Positions 50,363 to 61,300 are shown, counted from the stretch's first letter. The stretch: DNA of 64,000 nt from Falsirhodobacter sp051195255 (GCF_051195255.1 NZ_JBNJLK010000009.1:75803-139802); one strand, 5' to 3'. Numbers and translations are program-made. Notes: generated by a model not told the origin, from the letters alone.

Positions 50363-51814
50363 TCAGATCGGGAAGTGACCGGGCTGCGTTTCGATCGTGA
50401 CCCAGCGAAGCTCCGTGAATTCCGCGATGCCGGACTGGCCGCCGAACCGGCCATAGCCGGAGGCGCCGGTGCCGCCGAAGGGCATCTGCGCCTCGTCATG
50501 CACGGTGGCGCCGTTGATGTGGCAGATGCCCGACCGGATCTGCCGCGCGACCGCGATCCCGCGCGAGATGTCGCGCGTGAACACCGCCGCCGACAACCCG
50601 TATTCGCTGTCATTGGCCAGCCGGATGGCGTCCGCCTCGTCCTTGGCGCGCAGGATCGCGACCACGGGGCCGAAGCTTTCCTCGGCATAGATCCGCATGC
50701 CGGAGGTGACGCCGTCCACGACCTGCGCGGGCAGCAGCACGCCTTCGGCCCGACCGGCGCTGGTGATGCGGGCGCCCTTGCTTTGCGCGTCCTCGACCAA
50801 GGCCTGCACCTTGGCGACGGTGTGGGCATCCACCACCGCGCCCAGCGGGGCTTCGCCCTTCGCGGGATCGCCCGCCTTCAGCCCTTGGGCGCGTTCGGTG
50901 AAGCGCTGCACGAAGGCCTCGGCCACCTCCTCCACCACGATGATGCGTTCGGTGGACATGCAGATCTGGCCCTGGTTGAAATAGGCGCCGAAGATGGCGG
51001 CCTTCACCGCCTCGTCCAGGTCGGCGTCCTTCAGGACCAGCAGCGGGGCTTTGCCGCCCAGTTCCAGCAGGCAGGGCTTGAGGTTGCGGCCCGCGCGTTC
51101 CGCGATGATCCGGCCGACCTTGGTCGAGCCGGTGAAGTTGATGCGGCGGATGGCCGGATGGTCGATCAGCGCGCCCACGATGTCGCCCGCATCTTCCGGC
51201 GCATTGGTGACAAGGCTGACGACGCCGGGCGGCAGGCCGCCTTCCTCCAGCGCCTGCACGATCAGGGAATGGGTGCGGGGGCAGATTTCCGATGCCTTGA
51301 AGACGACGGCGTTGCCGCAGGCCAAGGGCGTCGCCAGCGCCCGTACGCCCAGGATGACCGGCGCGTTCCATGGCGCGATGCCAAGGCAGACGCCCGCCGG
51401 TTCGCGGATCGACATGGACAGGCAGCCCGGCTTGTCCGAAGGGATCACCTCGCCCATGACCTGCGTGGTCAGCGACGCCGCTTCCCGCAGCATGGAGGAG
51501 GCGAGGCCCACGTTGAACCGCGCCCAGCCCACCGTCGCCCCGATTTCCGTGGCCATGGCCTCGGTCAGGATATCGGCCTTCGCGGCCAGCGCGTCGGCGG
51601 CCTTCAGAAGGATGGCGCGGCGGGCGTTGGGCCCAAGGGCGGCCCAGGCGGGAAAGGCGGCGGCCGCGGCGTCGGCGGCGGCGCGGGCGTCGTCCACGCT
51701 GGCGGCGGCGGCTTCGGTGGCCACGGCCCCGGTGACCGGGTTCATGCGGTGGAACGTCCGGTTCGTTCCGGATGCACGTTCCGTCCCGGCGATGCGCAGG
51801 TTAATGATCGTCAC
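50363..51814 (-). CDS. vdh: Vanillin dehydrogenase
   Basis: NAD-dependent aldehyde dehydrogenase of 483 residues that oxidises vanillin (or 4-hydroxybenzaldehyde) to the acid. The catalytic Cys lies in NQGQICMSTERIIV and the Glu in LLELGGKAPL. The C-terminal INGATVHDEAQMPFGGTGAS and FTELRWVTI closely match Vdh of ferulate degraders. The start is the GTG at 51814, seven bases from GGGAG. It diverges from the MarR gene, sharing the operator at 51884-51900, and takes the product of the hydratase-lyase encoded at 53845-54669. Confidence 0.88.
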   Translation of the reverse strand: MTIINLRIAGTERASGTNRTFHRMNPVTGAVATEAAAASVDDARAAADAAAAAFPAWAALGPNARRAILLKAADALAAKADILTEAMATEIGATVGWARFNVGLASSMLREAASLTTQVMGEVIPSDKPGCLSMSIREPAGVCLGIAPWNAPVILGVRALATPLACGNAVVFKASEICPRTHSLIVQALEEGGLPPGVVSLVTNAPEDAGDIVGALIDHPAIRRINFTGSTKVGRIIAERAGRNLKPCLLELGGKAPLLVLKDADLDEAVKAAIFGAYFNQGQICMSTERIIVVEEVAEAFVQRFTERAQGLKAGDPAKGEAPLGAVVDAHTVAKVQALVEDAQSKGARITSAGRAEGVLLPAQVVDGVTSGMRIYAEESFGPVVAILRAKDEADAIRLANDSEYGLSAAVFTRDISRGIAVARQIRSGICHINGATVHDEAQMPFGGTGASGYGRFGGQSGIAEFTELRWVTIETQPGHFPI

Positions 51815-51883
51815 GACAGTTCTCCCAAACTGCGAGGCCCCGAATCGCGGGCCGCTCTTGTGGGGAAAGACTAGCGAAGATAA

Positions 51884-51900
51884 TGTTATGCGCCATAGCG
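51884..51900. promoter_or_regulatory. MarR operator 1 (between vdh and marR)
   Basis: TGTTATG-CGC-CATAGCG, a 17-base near-palindrome, matches the perfect CGCTATG-AAC-CATAGCG at 53746-53762. It is 24 bases before the MarR start and 69 bases before vdh. Confidence 0.7.
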
Positions 51901-51924
51901 TCGTTGGAAAAAGGAGGGCAGTCC

Positions 51925-52362
51925 ATGCCGGAGGAGGGCACTGGCCTGCAGTCATTGGTGGGGTATCATCTGCGGCGCGCCTCGGTCTTTGATCTGGCGG
52001 GCGCGCTGGCCGCGCTTCAACCCGTCAACGGGCGCCCGGCCACGCTGAGCGTGCTGATGTGCATCGTGGAGCAGCCGGGCGTCAGCGCGGCCGAGATTTG
52101 CCGGACGCTGGGCCTGCAACGCGCCAATATCGTCCAGTTGCTGGTCGATCTGGAAGGGCAGGGCCTGTTCACGCGCGAAACGGACGCCGCCGACCAGCGC
52201 ATCCAGCGCCTGTATCCGACGCCGGAAGGCAAGGCTGCGGCGCAGGACTGGCTGCGGCGCCTGCGCGATCACGAGGCGCGGATGCTGGAACGCCTCTCCC
52301 CCGCCGAACAGGCGGAACTGCGCCGCCTTCTGGGCCGGGTGTGGATGGAGGAGGCGCCCTGA
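51925..52362 (+). CDS. MarR-family repressor of ferulate catabolism (FerC/CouR-like)
   Basis: Winged-helix regulator of 145 residues: VSAAEICRTLGLQRANIVQLLVDLEGQGLF is the recognition region and ETDAADQRIQRLYPTPEG the wing. The ATG at 51925 has AAAGGAGG upstream. Position between vdh and the hydratase-lyase genes fits the FerC/CouR/HcaR group, which repress hydroxycinnamate genes and release DNA on binding p-coumaroyl- or feruloyl-CoA. The 17-base sites at 51884 and 53746 are its probable targets. If the CoA synthetase is dead, the CoA-thioester inducer could not be made locally. Confidence 0.8.
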   Translation: MPEEGTGLQSLVGYHLRRASVFDLAGALAALQPVNGRPATLSVLMCIVEQPGVSAAEICRTLGLQRANIVQLLVDLEGQGLFTRETDAADQRIQRLYPTPEGKAAAQDWLRRLRDHEARMLERLSPAEQAELRRLLGRVWMEEAP

Positions 52363-52366
52363 CAAC

Positions 52367-53610
52367 TCAGTATTGCGAGGCCCAGAAGGCCGCCAGCGCC
52401 GGCGTGCGTCCGGCCACGAACGCGGCCGTGCGGGCGTAGCGTTCGGGAACGGGGGACGCCGCGGCCGCCGCGTCAAGCTTATGCGCCACGTGGGCCAGCA
52501 CCAGCGTGATGGTCAATTGCATGAAGGCGTGGGCCTCCGCCTCGGGTTCCTCGCGGGCCGCCAGGCGTTTGCGGGCCTGCCGCCAGAGGTCAAGTTCGGG
52601 GGAAAGCTCCGGCATCTCGGCGATCATCGCGTCGAACGCGTCGGCCGCCGCGCCGCCCCCATGGCGCAGGCCGCGGGTCGCAAGCTGGCGCGCATGGATC
52701 CCGTTCGCCCCTTCGTAGATGGACGTGATGCGCGCGTCCCGCCATGTCTGTTCCACCCGGTATTCGCGGACATAGCCGTATCCGCCCAGCACCTGGATCG
52801 CCAGATCTGCCGCGCGGATGCCCGCATCGTGCCCATGACCTTGGCCACCGGCGTCAGGAAATCGACCAGCGGCGTGTCGTCGTCCCGTTGCAGTTCGGTC
52901 ATCACGGTCAGGGTCACGATGCGGCCGCACAGGGACAGGGACTCCGCCTCGTCCAGCATCCGGCGCACGTCGGCGTGACGGTCCAGCGGCTTGCCGCCCT
53001 GCACCCGTTCCGCCGCATGGGCGCGGGCGATGTGGCTGGCGCGCGCGGCGTGGGCCAGCCCGTGCAGGGAGACTTCCAGCCGGGCGTGGTTCATCAGGGT
53101 GAACATGGCGCGCAGCCCTCCGCCCAGATCGCCCAGCAGTTCGGCCTTGGCGCCGTCATAGGATATCTGGCAGGTGGGCGATCCGTGAAGGCCCAGCTTC
53201 TCCTCGATCCGCGTCACGGTGATGGAGGAACGGGCGCTGCCCCCCTCGGTGGAGGGGGCGAGGAACAGGCTGAGGCCGCGGGTTCCCTCCTCGGGGCGGC
53301 CGGTGCGGGCCAGCACGAGGTGCAGGATGTGGGGCGACAGGTCCGGATCCCCGCCGGAGATGAAGATCTTCTCCCCCCCCAGCACCCAGTGCTCGCCGGT
53401 TTTCACGGCGCGGGTCCGGATGCCCGACAGGTCGGAGCCGGCACCCGGTTCCGTCAGCGCCATGGCCGTGAGCCATTCCCCGTGGCGAGGCGGGGCAGCC
53501 AGCGTTCCTTCTGATCCTCCGTCCCGAAGTTGAGGATGGTGCGCGCCACCCCCGGCACCATCTGGAGGCTGTCGTTCATGAAATGTCCTCCCCAGGGGCC
53601 GATGCGGCCC
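52367..53610 (-). pseudogene. Acyl-CoA dehydrogenase, truncated and frameshifted
   Basis: Remnant of a large acyl-CoA dehydrogenase as found in ferulate clusters. Readable pieces in order are MNDSLQMVPGVARTILNFG, KERWLPRLATG, then in another frame MALTEPGAGSDLSGIRTR through LTPVAKVMGT, then in a third GIRAADLAIQVLGGYGYVREY to the stop. One G appears lost in the G-run at 53478-53481 (ATG-EWLTAM) and one near 52829 (GT-DAGIRAAD). The N-terminal domain of roughly 100-200 residues is missing; the sequence above 53610 is promoter-like. The 5' limit is approximate. No complete enzyme can be made unless these indels are sequencing errors. Confidence 0.8.
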
Positions 53611-53721
53611 TGCCCGGCCCCTCTCCGGGGGTGGGGCCCTGTGCAGGTCTGGCGGCTTGCACGCGGAGGTGCCCCATGTCGTTATGCGCTGCGTGCAGGC
53701 CTGACCCTTGTCAAACGCTTA

Positions 53722-53762
53722 TCGCTATGCGTTATAACCGTCAATCGCTATGAACCATAGCG
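53722..53762. promoter_or_regulatory. MarR operator 2, with a partial second copy
   Basis: The perfect palindrome CGCTATG-AAC-CATAGCG occupies 53746-53762, 82 bases before the hydratase-lyase start. A partial copy, CGCTATG-CGT-TATAACC, begins at 53723. The pair matches the site at 51884-51900 before marR. Confidence 0.75.
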
Positions 53763-53844
53763 TTGTGTGCGGGGAGGAGGGGAGGCGTTCCACGCGCAGG
53801 TCCGGCTGATGATGCGTCCCGACCTGGCTGAGGAAGGAAAGACA

Positions 53845-54669
53845 ATGGCAAACGACATCGACACCGTGGCGTATGACATGGCGGACGGCATCGCGCGGCT
53901 GCGGTTCAACCGGCCCGACAAGCGCAACGCCATGTCGCCCGCGCTCAACCGCGCCATGATGGAGGCGCTGGACGAGCTGGAGTTCCGCGACGACGTGGGC
54001 GTGCTGGTGCTGACGGGCGAAGGGTCCGCCTGGACCGCGGGGATGGACCTGAAGGAATACGTCCGCGAAACCGAGGCGAAGGGTTTGAAGGGCACCCGCA
54101 GCGCGCAGCGGGAAAGCTATGGCTGGTGGCGCCGCCTGCGGTGGTATCAGAAGCCCACCATCGCCATGGTCAACGGCTGGTGCTTTGGCGGCGGCTACGG
54201 TCCCCTGTTCGCCTGCGATCTGGCCTTCAGCGCCGACGAGGCGAAGTTCGGCCTGTCCGAGATCAACTGGGGCATCCTGCCCGGCGGTGGCGCGACCAAG
54301 GTGGCCGTGGAACTGCTGCCCTTCCGCAAGGCGATGTATCACGCCATGCCGGGGGAACCGATCGACGGCAAGACCGCGGCCGACTGGGGGCTGGTCAACA
54401 AAAGCCTGCCGCTGGCCCAACTGAAGGACCGCGTCGTGCAGGTGGCCAAGGCCCTTCTGGAAAAGAACCCCGTCGCGATGAAGGCCACGAAGGACGCCAT
54501 CCACCCCGTGGGCGCCATGGGCTATGACGACGCCGAGGATTACCTCGTTCGCGCGCAGGAGGCCGCGAATTCCTACGACAATGACGGGCGCAAGGAAGGC
54601 CTCCGGCAGTTCATTGACGAAAAGAGCTACAAGCCGGGTCTGGGGGCCTACGACAAGACCCGGGGCTGA
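53845..54669 (+). CDS. ech: p-Hydroxycinnamoyl-CoA hydratase-lyase (feruloyl-CoA hydratase/lyase)
   Basis: Crotonase-fold enzyme of 274 residues that hydrates feruloyl-CoA or p-coumaroyl-CoA and splits it to vanillin or 4-hydroxybenzaldehyde plus acetyl-CoA. It shares long blocks with Pseudomonas HCHL: NRPDKRNAMSPALNR, GSAWTAGMDLKEY, AMVNGWCFGGGYGPL, FGLSEINWGI (catalytic Glu) and a C-terminal KSYKPGLGAYDK. Full length and intact. AGGAAGGAAAGACA precedes the ATG at 53845. It is followed 24 bases later by the broken CoA synthetase gene and is controlled by the palindrome at 53746-53762. Confidence 0.9.
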   Translation: MANDIDTVAYDMADGIARLRFNRPDKRNAMSPALNRAMMEALDELEFRDDVGVLVLTGEGSAWTAGMDLKEYVRETEAKGLKGTRSAQRESYGWWRRLRWYQKPTIAMVNGWCFGGGYGPLFACDLAFSADEAKFGLSEINWGILPGGGATKVAVELLPFRKAMYHAMPGEPIDGKTAADWGLVNKSLPLAQLKDRVVQVAKALLEKNPVAMKATKDAIHPVGAMGYDDAEDYLVRAQEAANSYDNDGRKEGLRQFIDEKSYKPGLGAYDKTRG

Positions 54670-54693
54670 GGGAGGCAGGGGGGAGGAGACACC

Positions 54694-56192
54694 ATGCTCG
54701 ACTTCCTATCACCGAACCCGGTCGCGCTGAACGCCCGGCTGCGCCCGGACGTGCGGGCGGCCATCGACCTGGGCTTGGACCGGCACTGGACGTAACGCAT
54801 GCTGGACCTCGACATTCAGCGGGCGGTGACGGTGCTGAGGGGCCGGGGCGTCGCGCGGGGGGATCGCGTGGCCGTGCTGGCCCGCAACTCTGTGCACCAG
54901 ATCATCCTTCAGCAGGCAATGATGCGGATGGGGGCGATCTTCGTGCCCCTGAACTGGCGCCTGTCGAACAAGGAACTGGCGCAGCTTCTGGCCGATTGCA
55001 CGCCCCGGCTGTTGTTCACCGACCGCGAGGGGGTCAACGGCGGCCGGATCATCGTGGAGCCGATGACGGCGCTGGTCGCGGGCATCGACGCGGCGGAACC
55101 GGCGCCGGCCGGACCGCCCCATGGGGCGACGGACACCTGCATCATCCTTTACACGTCGGGAACCTCCGGCATGCCGAAGGGGGCCTTGCTGACGCCGATG
55201 TTCCTGCTGGCCACCGGCGTCAACTTCGGCACGCTGGGGGATGTGGACACGGGCGACACCTTCCTGTGCGACAGCCCGATGTTCCATGTCATGGCATCGC
55301 CACGCAGATCTGGCCGCCGCTGATCCGGGGCGGCGGCTGCATCGTGTCTTCGGGCTTCGACGCGGAACGGACCAATGACCGTCTGGGAGATGCGAGGCTG
55401 GGCGTCACCCATTACTTCTGCGTGCCGCAGATGGCGGAGTCGCTGCGCCATGCGCCGAACTTCCGGCCGGAGGCGTGGCGGCTGCGGGCGCTGTTCACCG
55501 GCGGCGCGCCCAACCCCCCCGCGCATATCTGCTGGTGGGCGGATCGGGGAATTCCCATGGTCGACGGCTATGGCATGACGGAATGCGGGACCATCCTTGG
55601 CATGCCGCGGTCGCTGGACATCATCCGCGCCAAGGCGGGCAGCGTCGGTCTGGCCGGGCCGCTGACCACCATCCGGCTGGTGGACAGGAACGACCGCAAC
55701 GTTCCGGCGGGCACGGAGGGGGAGATCCTGGTGTCCGGGCCCAACGTCATCCCCGGCTACTGGAACCGTCCGCGGGGAGCGGACCCGGCCTTCGGCACGC
55801 CCGGCTGGTTCCGCACCGGCGACATCGGCCTGCGGGACGAGGACGGCTATGTCCGCATCGTGGACCGGTTGAAGGACATGTTCATCTCGGGCGGGGAGAA
55901 CGTCTATCCGGTGGAGGTGGAGGTGGAGGCGGCGCTGTCCGAGGATGACACCGTGCGCGAGGTCGCCGTCATCGGCGTGCCCTTCGGCACCTGGGGGAAG
56001 GTGGGCTGCGCCTTCGTCGTGCTGGCGCCGGATGCGCGGCCGGACAGCGACCTCCTGTTGCACCACTGCGCGGGGCGGTTTGCGAAATACAAGCTGCCGA
56101 AGCACTTCCGCTTTGTCGCGACGCTTCCACGAACCGGATCGGGCAAGGTGATGAAACACGTGCTACGCCAGCAGTATCTGTCGGAAGCCTAG
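54694..56192 (+). pseudogene. fcs: Feruloyl-CoA synthetase, nonsense plus frameshift
   Basis: Remnant of a class I adenylate-forming acid-CoA ligase of about 498 residues. It starts at 54694 after GGAGGAG, but codon 34 is TAA (54793-54795) where relatives have the Tyr of the WTY motif; reading resumes in the same frame at ATG 54799. Further on YTSGTSGMPKGALL is intact, then one base is missing near 55293-55296 in FHVMGIATQIW and the frame changes. The rest (YGMTECGTILG, YWNRPRGADPAFG, GWFRTGDIGLRDEDGY, SGGENVYPVEVE, PRTGSGKVMKH) is well preserved. The good preservation suggests recent loss. It would have made the substrate of the hydratase-lyase just upstream. Confidence 0.85.
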
Positions 56193-56223
56193 CGCGGCCG
56201 GGAATGCCCCACCCGTCCGAGCC

Positions 56224-58377
56224 CTACTCCGGCACCAGCACGATCACTGCCAGCGGCGGCAGCGTCAGGCTGAGCGACGCATCCCGTCCGTGCCAAGGGA
56301 TGTCGTCGGCGGGAACGGCGGCGTGGTTTCCAAGGTTCGACCCGCCATAGCGGTCGCTGTCGGTGTTCAGAACCTCGCGCCATTGGCCGGCCTGCGGCGC
56401 CCCGATGCGGTAATCGAAGCGCGGCTGCGGGCTGAGGTTACAGACCACGATCGCGGGCGGGGCGTCCCCATCCGCCTTGCGCAGATAGACGAGCACGTTC
56501 TGCGCCGTGTCGCTGGTGTCGATCCATTCGAACCCCGCCGGATCGCAATCCAGGCGGTGAAGCGCAGGCCGTTCGCGGTACAGGCGGTTGAGGTCGGCGA
56601 TCAGGGTCTGCATCCCCCGATGCATGGGATCGTCCAGAAGGTGCCAGTCCAGCGACTGGTCGTGGTTCCATTCGCGGTCCTGCGCGAACTCCCCCCCCAT
56701 GAACAGGAGCTTCTTGCCCGGATGCGTCCACATGAAGGCGAAATACGCCCGCAGGTTCGCGAACTTCTGCCACCGGTCGCCCGCCATCTGCCGGATGAGC
56801 GAGCCTTTCCCGTGCACCACCTCGTCATGGCTGAGGGGGAGGACGAAATCCTCGGAGAAGGCATAGACGAGGCCGAAGGTCAGTTCCCCCTGATGATAGG
56901 GGCGATGGGCTGGATCGCGCCGGAAATAGGACAGGGTGTCGTGCATCCAGCCCATGTTCCACTTGAACCCGAAGCCAAGGCCGCCGTCCTTCACCGGACG
57001 GCTGACTTTCGGAAAGGCGGTGGATTCCTCGGCGATGGTGATGGCGCCGGGGTGATCCTCGCGCACGCGCTCGTTCACCTCGCGCAGGAAGGCGATGGCT
57101 TCCAAATTCTCGTTCCCGCCGAATTCGTTCGGAATCCACTCCCCCGCCTTGCGGGAATAATCGAGGTAGAGCATCGAGGCCACCGCATCCACGCGCAGCG
57201 CGTCCACGTGGAACCGGTCCAGCCAGTAAAGGGCGCTGGATTGCAGGAAGTTCGCCACCTCGCGCCGGCCGAAGTTGTAGATCAGGGTGTTCCAGTCCTG
57301 GTGGAAGCCCTGCCGCGGATCGGCGTGTTCATAAAGCGCGGTGCCGTCGAAATGCCCCAGCCCGTGCGCGTCCGACGGGAAGTGGGCGGGCACCCAGTCG
57401 ATGATGACGCCGATGTTCGCCGCGTGCAACCGGTCCACAAGCCGTGCGAACGCTTCGGCCGATCCGAAACGGCTGGTGGGGGCGAACAGTCCGATGGGCT
57501 GGTAGCCCCAGGAGCCGGTGAAGGGATGTTCGGAGACGGGCAGGAACTCCACATGCGTGAAGCCCATCTCGGTGACATAGGGCACGAGAAGATCGGCGAT
57601 GGCGTCGTAGTCGAGGATTTCCCCCGCCCCGCCGCGCCGCCATGATCCAAGGTGAACCTCGTAGATGGAGATGGGGGCGGTCCGGTCCTGCCGTTGCGCC
57701 CGTTCCCCCATCCAGGTGCCGTCCTGCCACGAGAACGCCGCCGGGGTGGCGATGACCGAGGCCGTTCCGGGCGAGGGTTCGTGCGAGAAGCCGACGGGGT
57801 CGGCCTTCAAGGGCATGCGTTCGCCATGCGCGCTGATGATCTCGAACTTGTAGATTTCTCCGGGAACGAGGCCGGGGATGAACAGCTCCCAGATGCCGGG
57901 GCCGAGGCGCTTGCGCATCGGGTGGCGGCGGCCGTCCCAGGCGTTGAAGGGCCCGACCACGCTGACCCGCCGCGCGTTCGGCGCCCAGACGGCGAAGGCC
58001 ACGCCGCTGACCCCCTGATGCACCATCGCATGGGCGCCCAATTGTTCGTAAAGCCGCCGGTGGCGCCCTTCGGCCAGAAGGTATTCGTCCATCTCGCCCA
58101 GCACGGGGCCGAAGCGATAGGGGTCGTCCTGCTCCCACACATGCTCGCCGGAGGTCATTTCCAGCCGATAGTCCGGTCCCGGGGCGGGGCCGGCGAAGAA
58201 GCCTTCGGGATGAACAAGGTCCAGCGCGGTGCGCGTGCCACCGGCCAGAACGGTCACCTGCGTGGCCTGCGGGGCGAAAACGCGCACCTCGCCCCCTTGG
58301 GGTCCGAGGACACCGAAGGGGTCATGGTGGCGGCCGCGCAGGACGGCCTCGATCTCGATCGGGGACAGGTTGTTCAT
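56224..58377 (-). CDS. glgB: 1,4-alpha-glucan branching enzyme GlgB
   Basis: GH13 enzyme of 717 residues that adds alpha-1,6 branches. It has an N-terminal CBM48-type module (FAVWAPNARRVSVVGPFNAWDG), catalytic Asp in DALRVDAVASMLYLDYSR, Glu in TIAEESTAFP, and the third acid in LPLSHDEVVHGKGSL. The ATG at 58377 overlaps the treS/mak stop (ATGA), so synthesis is coupled. Last gene of the glgE-treS/mak-glgB operon, where it branches the maltosyl chains made by GlgE. Confidence 0.93.
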   Translation of the reverse strand: MNNLSPIEIEAVLRGRHHDPFGVLGPQGGEVRVFAPQATQVTVLAGGTRTALDLVHPEGFFAGPAPGPDYRLEMTSGEHVWEQDDPYRFGPVLGEMDEYLLAEGRHRRLYEQLGAHAMVHQGVSGVAFAVWAPNARRVSVVGPFNAWDGRRHPMRKRLGPGIWELFIPGLVPGEIYKFEIISAHGERMPLKADPVGFSHEPSPGTASVIATPAAFSWQDGTWMGERAQRQDRTAPISIYEVHLGSWRRGGAGEILDYDAIADLLVPYVTEMGFTHVEFLPVSEHPFTGSWGYQPIGLFAPTSRFGSAEAFARLVDRLHAANIGVIIDWVPAHFPSDAHGLGHFDGTALYEHADPRQGFHQDWNTLIYNFGRREVANFLQSSALYWLDRFHVDALRVDAVASMLYLDYSRKAGEWIPNEFGGNENLEAIAFLREVNERVREDHPGAITIAEESTAFPKVSRPVKDGGLGFGFKWNMGWMHDTLSYFRRDPAHRPYHQGELTFGLVYAFSEDFVLPLSHDEVVHGKGSLIRQMAGDRWQKFANLRAYFAFMWTHPGKKLLFMGGEFAQDREWNHDQSLDWHLLDDPMHRGMQTLIADLNRLYRERPALHRLDCDPAGFEWIDTSDTAQNVLVYLRKADGDAPPAIVVCNLSPQPRFDYRIGAPQAGQWREVLNTDSDRYGGSNLGNHAAVPADDIPWHGRDASLSLTLPPLAVIVLVPE

Positions 58378-61300
58378 TCTGCGCCTTGTCCAAGAAGTTC
58401 GAGGATCCCCTTCAGGGGAATGCCGATCCATGCGGGCCGGTTGCCCAATTCATAGCCGGCCTCGTAGACCGCCTTGTGAAGCAGGAAGAAGTCCAGCAGC
58501 ACCTTGCGGGCGGCCGTGTCGGCCGGAAGGCTGGTGACGCCGACCGAATGCTGGGCATAGGCGGTCTGGAAGTCGCGCACCACCGACTGGCGCCACGCCT
58601 CCACCCGCTCCGCCCCACGCTCCGACCCGAAGCTTTGGCGTTGCCGCGCCAGAACCGTCATCGCGGCGTAATCGAACGAGCGGAGCATGCCGGCCACGTC
58701 CCGCAGCGGCGAAGATTTGGCGCGACGTTCGGCCAATGTGCGGGCCGGTTCGCCCTCGAAGTCGATGATGGCGACATCGTTCTGCGCCAGAAGCACCTGG
58801 CCCAGATGATAATCTCCGTGGATGCGCGACAGCTTGCAGGCCGGGGCCAGATCGGCCACCGCGCGCAGCTTCGCCAACACGTCCTCCCGCCGGGACAGGA
58901 GCGTTTGGGCCAAGGGGGCGACATCCTCGGGCAGGGTCGCCTTTTCCAGCCGCGCCATCAGCGCCTCCGCTTCCGAAGCCGCGTCCGAGGCCCAGGTCGT
59001 CAGCTGCTCGGACGTCAGATCCTCGGTCGCGAAGGCCGGATCGTCGGTGTCGGTGGCCAGCGCCTTGTGCAGTTCCGCCGTCCGTTGGCCCAGCAGGGCA
59101 CCGATGCCCAGCGGGAAGTCGAAGGCCGCGACGTCCGGTTGGGTTTCGGTGGAGGAGGACCAGGTGTCCTGCTCCTGCAGCTCCAGCATCAGGGCGTCGA
59201 TGATCCCGGTCCAAGCGTCGCCGCGGTTCGGGACGAAGGCGAAGGCGGCCGCGAGGGTGGTCGTGTCATGCACCACCTCGCCCAGATAGCGGGGCGTGTG
59301 TTCGAAACCGGCCACTTCGGTCAGGAAGCGGGCGATTTCCACGTCCGGCTGATCGCCCGCGCGGATGCGGCGGTACAGCTTCAGGATGATTTTGTCGCTG
59401 AAGGCGATGGACAGGTTCGACTGTTCCGCGCCCAGTTGCCGGGGATCGCCCGGCTCCTCGATCTTCCGCAGGGCGTCCGTGCCCCGGAACTGAAGGGCGC
59501 CTTCCGTGCGGCCGGACTTCAAACCGTCCAGCAGCAGCTGCGGCAGACGTTCGTCATAGGCGCCGTCGATCAGCGCGCCCACCCGCGCCGTGTGGCGGAT
59601 CTTGGCCAGCGTGTAGGACAGCTTCGGCGCGCCCGGACGAAGATGTTCGTCCCCCCAGCGTGCGGAGATCGGGAGGAGATAGCTCTGCTCCTCCTCCCCC
59701 ACGGTGACGTTCAGCGACACCAGCTCATGCTCCCCGTTCCCGAGGCTGCCGAGGGGCGTCATCTTCACCGCGCCGATGGCGGCGTCCTTGGCGGCGAACC
59801 AGCGCTGCAAGGGCAGCCATTGCGGCAGGACGTCGTTGCGGAACTGCGTGCCTTCACGGCCGCTGAGGGCCGTGGCCACGCGGCCGTCGCGGGCCGTCAG
59901 GGTCATGAATTCGGGCAGGATGCCCGGCATCGCCTCGTGCCAGGACGGGGTTTCGCCTTCCCCGCTCAGCGCGAACCAGTAGAAGCCGTAGGCCGGCAGC
60001 GTCAGCATGTAGGGCAGGTCGCCCACCGGCGGGAAGGCCGACCGGCCGGTCAGTTCGATCGGGACCTTGCCGCGGTGGCGGCCCAGATCCAGTTCCACCG
60101 CCTGCGCGCTGTCGGCCAGGTTCGCGACGCAGAGATAGGCCTCCCCGTCATGCTCGCGCAGATAGGCGAGGATCTTGCGGTTGCGCGGATAGAGCAGCAC
60201 CATCGCCCCGCGCCCGAAGGCGGGGTGCTGGCGGCGCACCGTGATCATCCGGCGCATCCAGTTCAGCAGGGAGGACGGATCGTCGGCCTGCGCCTCCACG
60301 TTGATGACCTGATGGCCGTAGACGGCGTCGATGATCGTCGGCAGGTAAAGCTGCTGCGGTTTGGCGCGCGAGAAGCCGGCGTTGCGGTCGCCCGACCATT
60401 GCATCGGCGTGCGCACCCCGTCGCGGTCGCCCAGATAGTAGTTGTCGCCCATCCCGATCTCGTCGCCGTAATAGATGATCGGCGTGCCGGGCATGGACAG
60501 CAGCATCGAGTTCATCAGCTCGATCTTGCGCCGGTTGTTCTGCATCAGGGGCGCCAGACGGCGGCGGATGCCAAGGTTGATCCGCGCGCGCGTCTCGGCG
60601 GCATAGGTCTGCCACAGGTAGTCGCGTTCTTCCGAGGTGACCATTTCCAGCGTCAACTCGTCATGGTTGCGCAGGAAGATGCCCCATTGGCAGGCTTCGG
60701 GGATTTCTGGCGTCTGGCGGATGATGTCGGTGATCGGGTGGCGATCGGCCTGCGCCAGCGCCATGTACATGCGCGGCATCAGCGGGAAGTGGAAGCCCAT
60801 GTGGCATTCGTCGCCGTCGCCGAAATAGGGGCGGGTGTCCTCGGGCCACTGGTTCGCCTCGGCCAGCAGCATCCGGTCGGGGAAGTGCTTGTCCAGGTCG
60901 GCGCGGATCGCCTTCAGGACGTCATGGGTTTCGGGAAGGTTTTCGTTGTTGGTGCCGTCGCGTTCGACCAGATAGGGGATCGCGTCCAGCCGCAGGCCGT
61001 CCACGCCCATGTCCAGCCACATGCGCATGACCTTCAGCACCTCCTCCAGCACGCGGGGGTTGTCGAAGTTCAGGTCGGGCTGGTGGGAATAGAAGCGGTG
61101 CCAGTAGAACTGGCCCGCCACCGGATCCCACGTCCAATTCGACTTTTCGGTGTCGAGGAAGATGATCCGGGTTTCGGGCCATTTTTCATCGCTGTCCGAC
61201 CAGACATACCAGTCGCGCGCGGCCGAGCCACGCTTGGCCTGCCGCGCGCGCTGGAACCACGGATGCTGGTCCGAGGTGTGGTTGATCACCAGTTCGGTGA

